DNA from: JBCBSK01 sp965250105
Lineage (GTDB): Bacteria > Pseudomonadota > Alphaproteobacteria > Rhizobiales > Tepidamorphaceae
DNA length: 64,000 bases
Direction of reading: 5' to 3'
Assembly: GCA_965250105.1 (NCBI GenBank)
Contig: OZ252290.1
Span: 372,001-436,000 of the forward strand
The translations under genes and the position numbers were made by a program. The notes under the pieces were generated by a model. It saw only the letters and a list, made by a program, of their open reading frames with translations. It had not been told where the DNA came from and searched no databases. This document shows positions 8,533-17,671 of the stretch, piece by piece. Every line of letters begins with the position of its first letter. Positions within the stretch are counted from its first letter, which is position 1.

Positions 8533-9533
8533 CCGGCGATCCCGTCCTGTCGGTGCGCGATGTCGCGGTCGACTTCCCCGTCGGCAGCCTGCTGGATCGC
8601 GTTTCGGGGCGTCCGACGACAATCCAGGGCGTCGCCGGTGTCAGTTTCGAGGTCAATCGCGGCGAAACCTTCGCGCTCGTCGGCGAGAGCGGGTCGGGCA
8701 AGACCACGCTCGCCCGCGCGATCAACGGCCTGCAGAAGACCTCCGCCGGCGCGATCCATTTCGAGGGCACCGACATCACCGCGCTGACGCCGCAGGCGAT
8801 GCGGCCGCTCAGGCGGCGCATGTCGATGATGTTCCAGGATCCCGTCGGCTCGCTGTCGCCCCGGCTGACGGTCGGCGCGCTGATCGCCGAGCCTTTGCGT
8901 ATTCACAAGATAACGGACCGCGACCTCAGGGCCGAGACGCGGCGGCTGCTGTCGCTCGTCGGCCTGCCGACCGAATTCGCCGAGCGCTATCCGCACCAGC
9001 TGTCGGGCGGCCAGGCGCGCCGGGTCGGGGTCGCGCGCGCGATCGCGCTCGACCCGTTGCTGATCATCGCCGACGAGCCGACCGCGGGCCTCGACGTGTC
9101 GGTCCAGGGCGAAGTGCTGAATCTGCTCAACGATCTCCGTGAACGGCTCGGCGTCGCGATGGTCATCATCACCCATAACCTGCATGTCGTGCACCATGTC
9201 GCCGACCGCATGGCGGTGATGTATCTCGGCCGCTTCGTCGAGACCGGCGACACCGAGGCGGTGTTCAATACCCCGCGCCACCCCTATACGGCGGCCTTGC
9301 TGTCGGCCAATCCGGAACCCGATCCCGATAAGGCGCGCCATCGCATCTCGCTGCCCGCCGAAGTGCCCTCGCTGCTGTCGCGCCCGCCGGGCTGCGAGTT
9401 CCACACGCGCTGCCCCTGGGTTCAGGACCGCTGCCGGACCGAAGCACCCGACCTGCGCGCGATCCATGGCCGACACCTGTCCTGCCATTCCCCCCTCGAG
9501 GCCGATGACCTCAACGCCGGAGTGCCCGCATGA
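8529..9533 (+). CDS. Dipeptide-type ABC transporter ATP-binding protein, DppF-like
   Basis: A 334-residue second ATPase, starting at 8529 by ATGA overlap. Walker A is GESGSGKT at residues 52-59, the signature is LSGGQARR, and Walker B is LIIADEPTAGLD. The C-terminal region has the family cysteines in FHTRCPWVQDRC. An insert before Walker A (SLLDRVSGRPTT) is the usual DppF/OppF feature where these proteins connect to the preceding strand. It ends in an ATGA overlap with a CocE-like hydrolase gene, so transporter and hydrolase are translated together and the hydrolase probably acts on the imported compound. Confidence 0.93.
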   Translation: MTGDPVLSVRDVAVDFPVGSLLDRVSGRPTTIQGVAGVSFEVNRGETFALVGESGSGKTTLARAINGLQKTSAGAIHFEGTDITALTPQAMRPLRRRMSMMFQDPVGSLSPRLTVGALIAEPLRIHKITDRDLRAETRRLLSLVGLPTEFAERYPHQLSGGQARRVGVARAIALDPLLIIADEPTAGLDVSVQGEVLNLLNDLRERLGVAMVIITHNLHVVHHVADRMAVMYLGRFVETGDTEAVFNTPRHPYTAALLSANPEPDPDKARHRISLPAEVPSLLSRPPGCEFHTRCPWVQDRCRTEAPDLRAIHGRHLSCHSPLEADDLNAGVPA

Positions 9534-11554
9534 CGCAGGATGCCGCGATCGAGGTTCGGGAGACGGTCTGGATCGATCTGCCCGATGGAACCCGGCTCGC
9601 CGGGCGCCTCTGGCTGCCGAAAAGCGCCGCCGAGACGCCGGTTCCGGCCGTTCTGGAATACATTCCTTATCGGCGGCGCGATTTTACGCGCCTGCGCGAC
9701 GATGCGACCCATCCCCGTTTCGCCGCCGCCGGCTATGCCGTCCTGCGGGTCGATCTGCGCGGTTCCGGCGACAGCGACGGCATCATGCGCGACGAATATA
9801 CCGCCCAGGAGCTTCAGGACGGCTGCGATGTGATCGCCTGGATGGCAGCGCAATCCTGGTGCGACGGCGCGGTCGGCATGATGGGCAAGTCGTGGGGCGC
9901 CTACAACGCGCTTCAGGTCGCGGCCCTGCGCCCCCCGGCGCTCAAGGCGATCATCCCGGTCATGGGCACCGATGATCGCTGGCTCGAAGACATCCATTTC
10001 CGCAATGGCGTGCTCGCCACCGACAATTTCTGGTGGGGCTCGATCATGCAGCTCAAGAATCTGAGCCCGCCCGATCCGGTCATCGTCGGCGACCGCTGGC
10101 GCGACATGTGGCGCGAACGGCTCGACGCCATGACGCTGTGGACCGCCGACTGGCTGGAACACCAGACCGACGATGCCATGTGGCGGCACGGCTCGATCAG
10201 CCAAGACTATTCGGCCGTTGAGGCGCCGGTCTATTTCTTCGGCGGCTGGGCCGATCTCTATCGCGACACGCCCTTCCGCATCGCCGAACATCTCGCCACG
10301 CCGTGCAAGATCCTGATGGGCCCCTGGGCGCATCTCTACCCGCATGACGGCATTCCGGGACCCAAGGTCGATTTCGTCGACGAGGCGATCCGCTGGTGGG
10401 ACCGCTGGCTCAAGGGCATCGACAACGGGATCATGGACGAGCCGCGCCTCCGCTTCTATCTGCTCGACAGCGTGCCGCCGGCCACCCATTACACTCATCG
10501 GCCAGGCCGCTGGGTCGAGGAAACCGACTGGCCGGCGCAAAGCGTCGCGCCGCGCCCCTTCTGGCTCAATGGGGACGGGCTCGGGGCCGCGTCCGATACC
10601 GACGGCCCGGCCTTGTCGATATGCTCGCCGCAGGACTACGGCGCGGCCGGCGGTGACATGTGCTCCTTCGCGCTGGACGGCGATCAGCCGGGCGACTGCC
10701 GGATCGATGCCGGCGGCGCGCTCTTGTTCCGCTCCGCTCCGCTCGCCGCACCGGTCGATATTCTCGGCCAGGCGCGGCTTCATCTCAGCGTCGCGGCCGA
10801 CCGTCCCCAGGCCTTCGCCGCCGCCGTACTGGCCGATGAAGCGCCCGACGGCGCGCAGACCTTGATCACGCGCGGCTTCGTCAATCTGACCCATCGCGAC
10901 GGCGGCGCGACCGTCACGCCGGTCACGCCGGGCGCGGAGATGGATGCCGTCATTACCCTGCACGGCATGGCCTACCGGGTGCCGAAAGGCCACCGGCTGG
11001 TCCTGCATCTCGCCAGCAGCTACTGGCCGATCCTGTGGCCCGCGCCCGAACCCGTCACGCTGACCCTCCGGCCGGGCCGATCACGCCTCGACCTCACGGC
11101 CCGCCAGGCGTCGGCCGAGCAAGCCGCGCCGCGCCCGCTGCCACCGCCGCCCGATGCCGGCCCGCGCCCGGTGACGCAGGTCCGCGAAGGCAGCATGGCA
11201 CGCACCGTCACGACCGACCGGATCGACGGCACGGTGACCCACCGGGTCTTCATCGATGGCGGCGTCTTCGGACCGGTCGGCACGCTGCGCTTCGACGCAA
11301 CCGGCACCGAATTCTCCGACCGGTCGGAACGGCTCTACACGATCCGCCCCGACGATCCCCTGTCCGCCCGTGCCGAGATGCGCCAGACCCGACACTTCCG
11401 CAATGGCGACTGGTCGGTGCGGCTCGAGGCCTATTCCGACATGACCGCGACGCGCGACACCTTCAGGATCACCGCTTGGACCGAATGCTGGGACGGCGAC
11501 ACGCTGTTCCACCGCGCCGACTGGACCCGCGATATCCCCCGACATGGCATGTGA
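9530..11554 (+). CDS. CocE/NonD-family alpha/beta hydrolase (peptidase S15-like), first of a tandem pair
   Basis: A 674-residue cytoplasmic hydrolase with no signal peptide. The N-terminal S15 alpha/beta domain has a nucleophile elbow GKSWGA (Ser121), a probable acid Asp242 in GGWAD and a probable base His268 in GPWAH. The C-terminal ~250 residues correspond to the X-Pro-dipeptidyl-peptidase-like jelly-roll domain, with FRSAPLAAPVDILGQARLHL. Family members hydrolyse esters or amides (cocaine esterase, X-Pro dipeptidyl-peptidase, acylases). The ATGA overlap with the transporter ATPase gene suggests that it processes the imported substrate. It is clearly paralogous to the next gene. I cannot tell esterase from peptidase. 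Confidence 0.88.
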   Translation: MTQDAAIEVRETVWIDLPDGTRLAGRLWLPKSAAETPVPAVLEYIPYRRRDFTRLRDDATHPRFAAAGYAVLRVDLRGSGDSDGIMRDEYTAQELQDGCDVIAWMAAQSWCDGAVGMMGKSWGAYNALQVAALRPPALKAIIPVMGTDDRWLEDIHFRNGVLATDNFWWGSIMQLKNLSPPDPVIVGDRWRDMWRERLDAMTLWTADWLEHQTDDAMWRHGSISQDYSAVEAPVYFFGGWADLYRDTPFRIAEHLATPCKILMGPWAHLYPHDGIPGPKVDFVDEAIRWWDRWLKGIDNGIMDEPRLRFYLLDSVPPATHYTHRPGRWVEETDWPAQSVAPRPFWLNGDGLGAASDTDGPALSICSPQDYGAAGGDMCSFALDGDQPGDCRIDAGGALLFRSAPLAAPVDILGQARLHLSVAADRPQAFAAAVLADEAPDGAQTLITRGFVNLTHRDGGATVTPVTPGAEMDAVITLHGMAYRVPKGHRLVLHLASSYWPILWPAPEPVTLTLRPGRSRLDLTARQASAEQAAPRPLPPPPDAGPRPVTQVREGSMARTVTTDRIDGTVTHRVFIDGGVFGPVGTLRFDATGTEFSDRSERLYTIRPDDPLSARAEMRQTRHFRNGDWSVRLEAYSDMTATRDTFRITAWTECWDGDTLFHRADWTRDIPRHGM

Positions 11555-11566
11555 GGCCCGAACGAC

Positions 11567-13588
11567 ATGGCAGCGATACCCGCTCGCACCGATTTTCCCC
11601 GCAAGGTCCGCGAGATCGAGAATGTTTGGATCCCGATGCCCGATGGCACCCGGCTGGCGGCCCGCATCTGGCTGCCGGAGGACGCGGACGCCGATCCCGT
11701 GCCGGCGATCCTGGAATATCTGCCCTATCGCAAGCGCGACGGCACGGTCGCCCGCGACCACCTGACCCATCCTTACTTCGCCGGCCATGGCTATGCCGGG
11801 GTGCGCGTCGACATGCGCGGGACCGGCGACAGCGACGGGGTATGCAAGGGGGAATATCTGCTTCAGGAACAGGATGACTGCCTGGCGGTCATCGACTGGC
11901 TGGCGGCTCAGCCCTGGTGTTCGGGTGCCGTCGGGATGATTGGCATTTCCTGGGGCGGCTTCAACGGGCTTCAGGTCGCGGCCCGCCGGCCACCGGCGCT
12001 GAAGGCCGTCATCTCGCTCTGTTCGACCGATGACCGTTATGCCGACGATATCCATTTCATGGGCGGCGCGGTCCTGACCGACAAGCTGGCCTGGGGCGCG
12101 ACGGCCTTCGCCATCGCCCACACCCCGCCCGATCCAGCCATCGTCGGCGACGACCGTTGGCGCGACATGTGGCTCGAACGGCTCGAGGGCAACGGTCTGT
12201 GGCTGCTCGACTGGTTCCGCCATCAGCGGCGCGACGCCTTCTGGCGCCACGGTTCGGTTTGCGAGGACTATGCCGCGATCGAGGCGCCGGTCTACGCCGT
12301 CGGCGGCTGGGCCGACGGCTACACCAATGCGATCTTCCGCCTGCTCGACCATCTGCCGGGCCCACGCAAGGGCCTGATCGGCCCCTGGGCCCACAAATAC
12401 CCCCATTTCGCGACGCCGGAGCCGCGCATCGGCTTCCTGCAGGAATGCCTGCGCTGGTGGGACCAGCATCTCAAGGGCATCGATACCGGCATCATGAACG
12501 AGCCGATGCTGCGCGCCTGGGTGCAGGATCCGGCCCGGCCGACGCCGCATCATGTCGAACGGCCCGGCGCCTGGGCGGCGGAAGACGCCTGGGTGACGGC
12601 GGAGCGTCCGACCCGAACCTTGCATGTCACGCCCGGCGGGCTGTCGGCCGCGTCCGGAACCGACGAACCGATCATCCTGTCCTGCCCCGAAATCGCCGGC
12701 TGGACCGCGCCGAGTTGGTGCGCCTATGGCATCGATCCCGACGGCCCGCTCGACCAGCGCGGCGAGGCCGCCGGGATGAGCCTCTTCGACACCGCGCCGC
12801 TGGATGACGATCTCGACCTCCTGGGCTTTCCCTTTGTCGAGGCGGAGGTCGCCTGCGACCGGCCGAACGGCCTGCTCGCCGCCACGCTGTCGGCCGTCGA
12901 TCCCGACGGCGCGGCGACGCTGATAAGCTTCGGTGTCCTGAACCTGACCCACAGAGCGGGCCATGCCGATCCGGCGCCCATGGCGCCCGGCAAGGCGGAG
13001 CCGGTCAGGGTGCAGCTCAATGCCTGCGGCCAGCGCATCGCGCGCGGCCAGAAGCTGCGCCTGGCGCTGTCCAATGCCTATTGGCCGGTCGTCTTCCCCT
13101 CGCCGGAAAAGACCGTGCTGACGCTCGACCGGGCGCGGCTCGTCCTGCCCGTGAGATCGGCGCGACCGGAAGATGCGGCGCTGACGCCCTTCCCGCCCGC
13201 CGAGGGTGCCGCCCCGCTTGAAGCGGAAGCCATCACGCCCGGCAGCTACAGCCGCACGCGGACGATCGACTACGTCACCGGCGAGGAATGCTATGCGCGG
13301 CTGTCCGACACCGGCACCGAACGCCATCTGCATACCGGGCTGATCGTCAGCGACGTCAATGAGGACCGTTTCTGGATCCATCCCGACGATCCGGCGACGG
13401 CGCGCGGCGCCTGCCGCTGGCTCATGACCTTTCGCCGGGACGGCTGGTCGGCCGAGGTCGAGGCGGAGATTTCGGTCGCGGCAACACCAGAACACTGGCG
13501 GATCGAGGCATCCCTCCTGGCCCGCGACAAGGACGGCGAGGTGTTCCGCCGCGCCTGGTCGGAAGCGGTGCCACGCGATCTGGTCTAG
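11567..13588 (+). CDS. CocE/NonD-family alpha/beta hydrolase (peptidase S15-like), second of a tandem pair
   Basis: A 673-residue paralogue of the preceding hydrolase, 12 bp downstream. The catalytic set is Ser128 in GISWGG, Asp250 in GGWADG and His276 in GPWAHKYPH. Both proteins share motifs such as LRG/MRGTGDSDG, WLEHQ/WFRHQ..D.xWRHGS and WWDxxLKGIDxGIM, which points to a tandem duplication. The elbow differs (KSWGA against ISWGG) and the C-terminal halves diverge, so the two enzymes may act on different bonds or acyl groups. It ends the Dpp-like operon; the next gene has its own operator and start region. Confidence 0.88.
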   Translation: MAAIPARTDFPRKVREIENVWIPMPDGTRLAARIWLPEDADADPVPAILEYLPYRKRDGTVARDHLTHPYFAGHGYAGVRVDMRGTGDSDGVCKGEYLLQEQDDCLAVIDWLAAQPWCSGAVGMIGISWGGFNGLQVAARRPPALKAVISLCSTDDRYADDIHFMGGAVLTDKLAWGATAFAIAHTPPDPAIVGDDRWRDMWLERLEGNGLWLLDWFRHQRRDAFWRHGSVCEDYAAIEAPVYAVGGWADGYTNAIFRLLDHLPGPRKGLIGPWAHKYPHFATPEPRIGFLQECLRWWDQHLKGIDTGIMNEPMLRAWVQDPARPTPHHVERPGAWAAEDAWVTAERPTRTLHVTPGGLSAASGTDEPIILSCPEIAGWTAPSWCAYGIDPDGPLDQRGEAAGMSLFDTAPLDDDLDLLGFPFVEAEVACDRPNGLLAATLSAVDPDGAATLISFGVLNLTHRAGHADPAPMAPGKAEPVRVQLNACGQRIARGQKLRLALSNAYWPVVFPSPEKTVLTLDRARLVLPVRSARPEDAALTPFPPAEGAAPLEAEAITPGSYSRTRTIDYVTGEECYARLSDTGTERHLHTGLIVSDVNEDRFWIHPDDPATARGACRWLMTFRRDGWSAEVEAEISVAATPEHWRIEASLLARDKDGEVFRRAWSEAVPRDLV

Positions 13589-13600
13589 GCAGGGGGAAAC

Positions 13601-13620
13601 TCTGGACAGTTTTGTCTAGA
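13601..13620 (+). promoter_or_regulatory. Palindromic operator upstream of the DMGDH/MttB operon
   Basis: TCTGGACA-GTTT-TGTCTAGA is an 8-4-8 dyad with one mismatch. It lies 54 bp upstream of the flavoprotein start. Its core matches the perfect palindrome TGGACA-ATCC-TGTCCA at 3872-3887 in arm sequence and spacer length. The TetR regulator ending this operon is a plausible binder of both. Confidence 0.55.
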
Positions 13621-13673
13621 CGCTCCGGAAAACTCCGCGTAGCGTGCCCCGAACCAAGCCAAGGGGAGGTCGC

Positions 13674-16079
13674 ATGAAGCCGCACTATCGCGTTGTCGTC
13701 ATCGGGGGCGGCGTCGTCGGCGCCTCGGTTCTCTACCATCTCGCCAAGCTCGGCTGGACCGATTGCTGCATCGTCGAACGCTCGGTGCTGACGGCGGGCT
13801 CGTCCTGGCATGCGGCGGGCGGGTTCCATGCGCTCAACGCCGATCCCAACATCGCCGCGCTGCAAGCCTACACGATCGATCTTCTGTCCGAGATCGAACA
13901 GGAATCCGGCCAGGCCGTCGGCATGCACATGACCGGCGGGCTGACGCTCGCCGGGACCCCCGACCGTTGGGAATGGCTGCAATCGGCCTATCGCATCTTC
14001 CAGTCGATCGGCATCGAGGATGTCCGGCTGGTGACGCCCGAGGAGGCCGGCGCGCTGTGCCCGGTGATGTCGACCGACGGCATCCTCGGCGGCATGTGGG
14101 CCGATCGCGAGGGCTATATCGATACCACCGGCACCGTGCACGCCTATGCCGGCGCGGCCAAGAAGCGTGGCGCCGAGGTGATCGAGCACAACCGCGTGCT
14201 GGAACTCAACCAGACCCGCGACGGCTGGGAGGTGGTCACCGAAAAGGGCACGATCCAGGCCGAGCATGTGGTCAATGCGGCGGGGTTGTGGGCCAAGCAG
14301 GTCGGCCGGATGGCCGGCATCGACCTGCCCGTCTCGCCGCTCGAACACCACTATCTCCTGACCGAAACCATTCCCGAAGTCGCCGCGCTCGACACCGAAC
14401 TGCCGCTCGTCGTCGATCTCGAAGGCTTCACCTATATGCGCCAGGACCAGAAGGGGATGCTGCTCGGCATCTACGAGGTCAACCACAAGCACTGGATGAT
14501 GGACGGCGCGCCCTGGGACTACGGCATCGAGCTCCTGCAGGAGGATGTCGACCGCATCGAGCACGAATTGACGCTCGGCTTCGAACGCTATCCGGTGCTC
14601 AAGAAGGCCGGCGTGCGCAACTGGGTCAACGGCGCCTTCACCTTCTCGCCCGACGGCAATCCGCTCGTCGGCCCCTATCCGGGCAAACGCGGCTATTGGT
14701 GCGCCTGCGCCGTCATGGCCGGCTTCCTGCAGGGCGGCGGGGTCGGCAAGTCGCTGGCCGAATGGATGATCCATGGCGAGCCGGAGGCCGATGTCTACGG
14801 CATGGATGTGGCCCGCTACGGCGCTTACGCGGAGAACAAGCAATACATCAAGGAGACGACGGGCCAGTTCTACACCCGCCGTTTCGTGATGACCTATCCC
14901 AATGAGCAGCTTCCGGCCGGACGCCCGCTCAAGATGGCGCCGGCGCATGACGCGATGACGGCTGCCGGCGCCCATTGGGGCGTCAGCTGGGACCTCGAAG
15001 TGCCGCTCTATTTCGCGCCGTCGGGCTTTGAGGAGACCCCGTCGCTGAAGCGCTCCAACGCCTTCGAGATCGTCGGCGCGGAATGCCGCGCGGTGCGCGA
15101 GCGCGTCGGCCTGCTCGACATCTCCGGCTTCTCCCGCTTCGAGGTGACGGGCCCCGAAGCGAAGGCCTGGCTCAACCGGCTGGTGGCCGCGAAACTGCCC
15201 GGACCGGGCCGCGCGCGGCTCGCGCCCATGCTCGGCGACAATGGCAAGCTCAAGGGCGATCTCACCATCTTCAACTGGGGCGACGGCAGTTGGTGGATCA
15301 TGGGATCCTATTACCTGCGCGCCTGGCATATGCGCTGGTTCATGGACCATCTCGCCGACGGGGTCACGGTGCGCGATCTCGGCGAGGAGATGGCCGGTTT
15401 CTCGCTCGCCGGCCCCAATAGCCGCAAGGTGATCGAGCAACTGACCGACGCCGATGTCGGCGCCCTGCCCTTCATGGGCTGCATGACGGCCGATATCGGG
15501 CTTCTAAAGGCCAGGGTCGGGCGGCTCTCGGTGGCCGGCGAACTCGGCTATGAGGTCCATTGCCGGATGGGCGATCACGTGGCGCTGCGCCACGCGCTTC
15601 TCGCCGCCGGCGCCGATCACGGCATCGTCGAATATGGCTATAACGCGCTTCTGTCGCTCAGGCTCGAAAAGAGCTTCGGCATCTGGAACGCGGAATTCAC
15701 CCAAGGCTACACGCCGGGCATGACTGGCATGGACCGCTGGATCGCCTGGGACAAGGGCGATTTCGCCGGCCGCGCCGCGGCACTCGCCGAACGCGACGGC
15801 AACGGGCCCGACACCACGCTGGTGACCCTCGAGGTGACCGCCGAGGACGCCGATGCCAGTGGCTTCGAGCCCGTCTGGAAGAACGGCGCGCGTGTCGGCT
15901 TCGTCACCTCGGGCGGTTACGGCCACACGACCGGCAAGTCGCTGGCCATGGCGCTGGTCGACCGGGGCGAAGCGGAGATCGGCAACGATCTCACGGTTCA
16001 TATCGTCGGCGCCGAGCGCCAGGCCCGCATCATCCCGCCGTCGCCCTATGATCCGGCCGGAAAGGCGATGCGCGCATGA
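13674..16079 (+). CDS. FAD-dependent oxidoreductase with GcvT domain (dimethylglycine/sarcosine dehydrogenase-like)
   Basis: An 801-residue flavoprotein. I chose the ATG at 13674, preceded by GGGGAGG. Domains in order: an N-terminal DAO/FAD domain (GGGVVG at residues 11-16, then SSWHAAGG where relatives carry covalent FAD), a FAO central linker, and a C-terminal GcvT-like aminomethyltransferase/folate-binding domain (roughly residues 430-790, with RERVGLLDISGFSRFEVTG). Such enzymes oxidatively remove N-methyl groups and pass the C1 unit to tetrahydrofolate. It is followed by an MttB-like gene with ATGA overlap, so the two probably act on the same methylated amine or betaine. A paralogue lies at 49687. 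No sarcosine or choline genes flank it, so the substrate stays open. Confidence 0.88.
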   Translation: MKPHYRVVVIGGGVVGASVLYHLAKLGWTDCCIVERSVLTAGSSWHAAGGFHALNADPNIAALQAYTIDLLSEIEQESGQAVGMHMTGGLTLAGTPDRWEWLQSAYRIFQSIGIEDVRLVTPEEAGALCPVMSTDGILGGMWADREGYIDTTGTVHAYAGAAKKRGAEVIEHNRVLELNQTRDGWEVVTEKGTIQAEHVVNAAGLWAKQVGRMAGIDLPVSPLEHHYLLTETIPEVAALDTELPLVVDLEGFTYMRQDQKGMLLGIYEVNHKHWMMDGAPWDYGIELLQEDVDRIEHELTLGFERYPVLKKAGVRNWVNGAFTFSPDGNPLVGPYPGKRGYWCACAVMAGFLQGGGVGKSLAEWMIHGEPEADVYGMDVARYGAYAENKQYIKETTGQFYTRRFVMTYPNEQLPAGRPLKMAPAHDAMTAAGAHWGVSWDLEVPLYFAPSGFEETPSLKRSNAFEIVGAECRAVRERVGLLDISGFSRFEVTGPEAKAWLNRLVAAKLPGPGRARLAPMLGDNGKLKGDLTIFNWGDGSWWIMGSYYLRAWHMRWFMDHLADGVTVRDLGEEMAGFSLAGPNSRKVIEQLTDADVGALPFMGCMTADIGLLKARVGRLSVAGELGYEVHCRMGDHVALRHALLAAGADHGIVEYGYNALLSLRLEKSFGIWNAEFTQGYTPGMTGMDRWIAWDKGDFAGRAAALAERDGNGPDTTLVTLEVTAEDADASGFEPVWKNGARVGFVTSGGYGHTTGKSLAMALVDRGEAEIGNDLTVHIVGAERQARIIPPSPYDPAGKAMRA

Positions 16080-17614
16080 GCCTGGTCGAAAATCGCGGCC
16101 GCAACCGCCGCCGGGCGAAAGCGGCGCCTCAGCCGTCGCGCGCGGTCGACTATCACCGCCTGCGCAATCCGTTCACGCCGCAAGGGGTGTTCACCGACGA
16201 TCGCGTCGCGGCCATGCACGAGGCCGCGCTCGGCGTTCTCGAAGAACTCGGCATGAAGGTCTTGCTACCGGAAGCGCGCGCGCTCTACCGGCATGGTGGC
16301 GCGATCGTCGACGAGGACAGCCAGACCGTTAGGATCGGCCGCGACATGGTCATGGCGGCGCTGTCTTCGGCGCCCCGGTCGATCACCGGGCATGCCGGGG
16401 CGCGCGAACGCGATCTCGTCTTCGAACTCGGCGCGCTGGCGATCCAGTCGGGCGCCGGCGCGCCGCATGCGACGGACGCCGTGCGCGGTCGGCGGCCGGC
16501 CAGCCTCGACGATTTCCGCGACCTGACCCGGCTCGTGCAGCATTTCGACGTCATCCAGATGCTGAGCCCCGGTGTCGAACCGCAGGACGTGCCGACCCAT
16601 CTGCGCCACTACGCCTTCACCGAGGCGCAGTTGACATTGTCCGACAAGTTCCCCTTCGTGTTCTCGCGCGGCACGCCGCAGGTGCTCGACTGTTTCGAGA
16701 TGGTGCGCGACTTTCGCGGGCTCGACGATGCGGGTTTTCAGGCCACGCCGTCCTGCTACACGATCATCAACACCAATTCGCCGCGTCAGCTCGACATTCC
16801 CATGGCGCAGGGGCTGATCGACTTCGCCCGCAACGGCCAGATGATCATCGTCACGCCGTTCTGCCTGATGGGGGCGATGGCGCCGGTCACCGTCGCCGGC
16901 GCGCTGACACTGAGCCATGCCGAGGCGCTCGCCGCCATCACCCTGACCCAGCTCGCCCGCCCCGGCGCGCCGGTCTGCTATGGCGCCTTCGCCTCCAATG
17001 TCGACATGAAGTCGGGCGCCCCCGCCTTCGGCACGCCGGAACAGGTCAAGGCCAATCTCGGCGCCGGCCAGCTGGCGCGCCATCTCGGCCTGCCCTGGCG
17101 CTGCGCGGCGGGCTGCGCGTCGAACACCGCCGATGCGCAAGGCGCGCACGAGACCCAGATGAGCGCCTGGGGCGCCATCCTCGCCGGCGCCACGGTGCTG
17201 ATCCATGGCGCGGGCTGGCTCGAAGGCGGCCTCACCGTCGGCTATGAGAAATTCATCACCGATATGGAGGTGATGCAGATCTTCGCCGAATTGTGCACCG
17301 ACACGCCGGCGACCGACGACGACATCGCCATCGAGGCCTTGCGCGAAGTGCAGCCGGGCGGCCATTTCTTCGGCTGCGCCCATACCATGCAGCGCTATGC
17401 CACCGCCTTCTACGAGCCGCTGGTCGCCGACTGGTCCAATTTCGGCACCTGGACCGAACGCGGATCGAAAACGGCGAGCGAACGCGCGGTCGATATCTGG
17501 CAGGGCATTCTCGAAGCGCCGGCCGAACGGTTCGGCGATCCAGATCGCGCGGCGGCACTGGAAGCCTTCATCGCCCGGCGCAGCGCCGAAGGCGGCGCCC
17601 CTCCCGAAAGCTGA
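16076..17614 (+). CDS. MttB-family (trimethylamine methyltransferase-like) protein
   Basis: A full-length 512-residue member of the MttB/COG5598 superfamily with no internal stop, hence a non-pyrrolysine form. Recognisable segments are MHEAALGVLEELGMKVLLPEA near the N-terminus, QSGAGAPHATD, FCLMGAMAPVTVAGALTLSHAEAL, SGAPAFGTPEQVK and a C-terminal HEMx-like region (QPGGHFFGCAHTM). Characterised non-Pyl homologues demethylate glycine betaine, proline betaine or carnitine through a corrinoid protein. No corrinoid-binding partner is encoded in this window. The partner here is a DMGDH-like flavoprotein, with which it overlaps by ATGA. The first ~25 residues are basic (RNRRRAKAA) and variable. Confidence 0.87.
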   Translation: MSLVENRGRNRRRAKAAPQPSRAVDYHRLRNPFTPQGVFTDDRVAAMHEAALGVLEELGMKVLLPEARALYRHGGAIVDEDSQTVRIGRDMVMAALSSAPRSITGHAGARERDLVFELGALAIQSGAGAPHATDAVRGRRPASLDDFRDLTRLVQHFDVIQMLSPGVEPQDVPTHLRHYAFTEAQLTLSDKFPFVFSRGTPQVLDCFEMVRDFRGLDDAGFQATPSCYTIINTNSPRQLDIPMAQGLIDFARNGQMIIVTPFCLMGAMAPVTVAGALTLSHAEALAAITLTQLARPGAPVCYGAFASNVDMKSGAPAFGTPEQVKANLGAGQLARHLGLPWRCAAGCASNTADAQGAHETQMSAWGAILAGATVLIHGAGWLEGGLTVGYEKFITDMEVMQIFAELCTDTPATDDDIAIEALREVQPGGHFFGCAHTMQRYATAFYEPLVADWSNFGTWTERGSKTASERAVDIWQGILEAPAERFGDPDRAAALEAFIARRSAEGGAPPES

Positions 17615-17671
17615 CCAGCGCCCACGAGGCGTCGCGCGCCCCAGCCGCCCCAACCGAGCAGACCCTATCCC

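Noticed and set aside
11081..13495. An 804-codon open frame on the minus strand opposite the CocE-like genes
   Set aside because: High GC keeps antisense frames open. Its translation is rich in Arg, Gly and Asp without domain motifs, while the plus strand encodes two clear hydrolases.
13422..15440. A 672-codon minus-strand open frame opposite the DMGDH-like gene
   Set aside because: No family motifs; it is the mirror of a well-supported flavoprotein with intact FAD and GcvT segments.
16076..17614. Pyrrolysine-containing trimethylamine methyltransferase
   Set aside because: The frame is full length without an in-frame TAG, and no pyl genes are seen.
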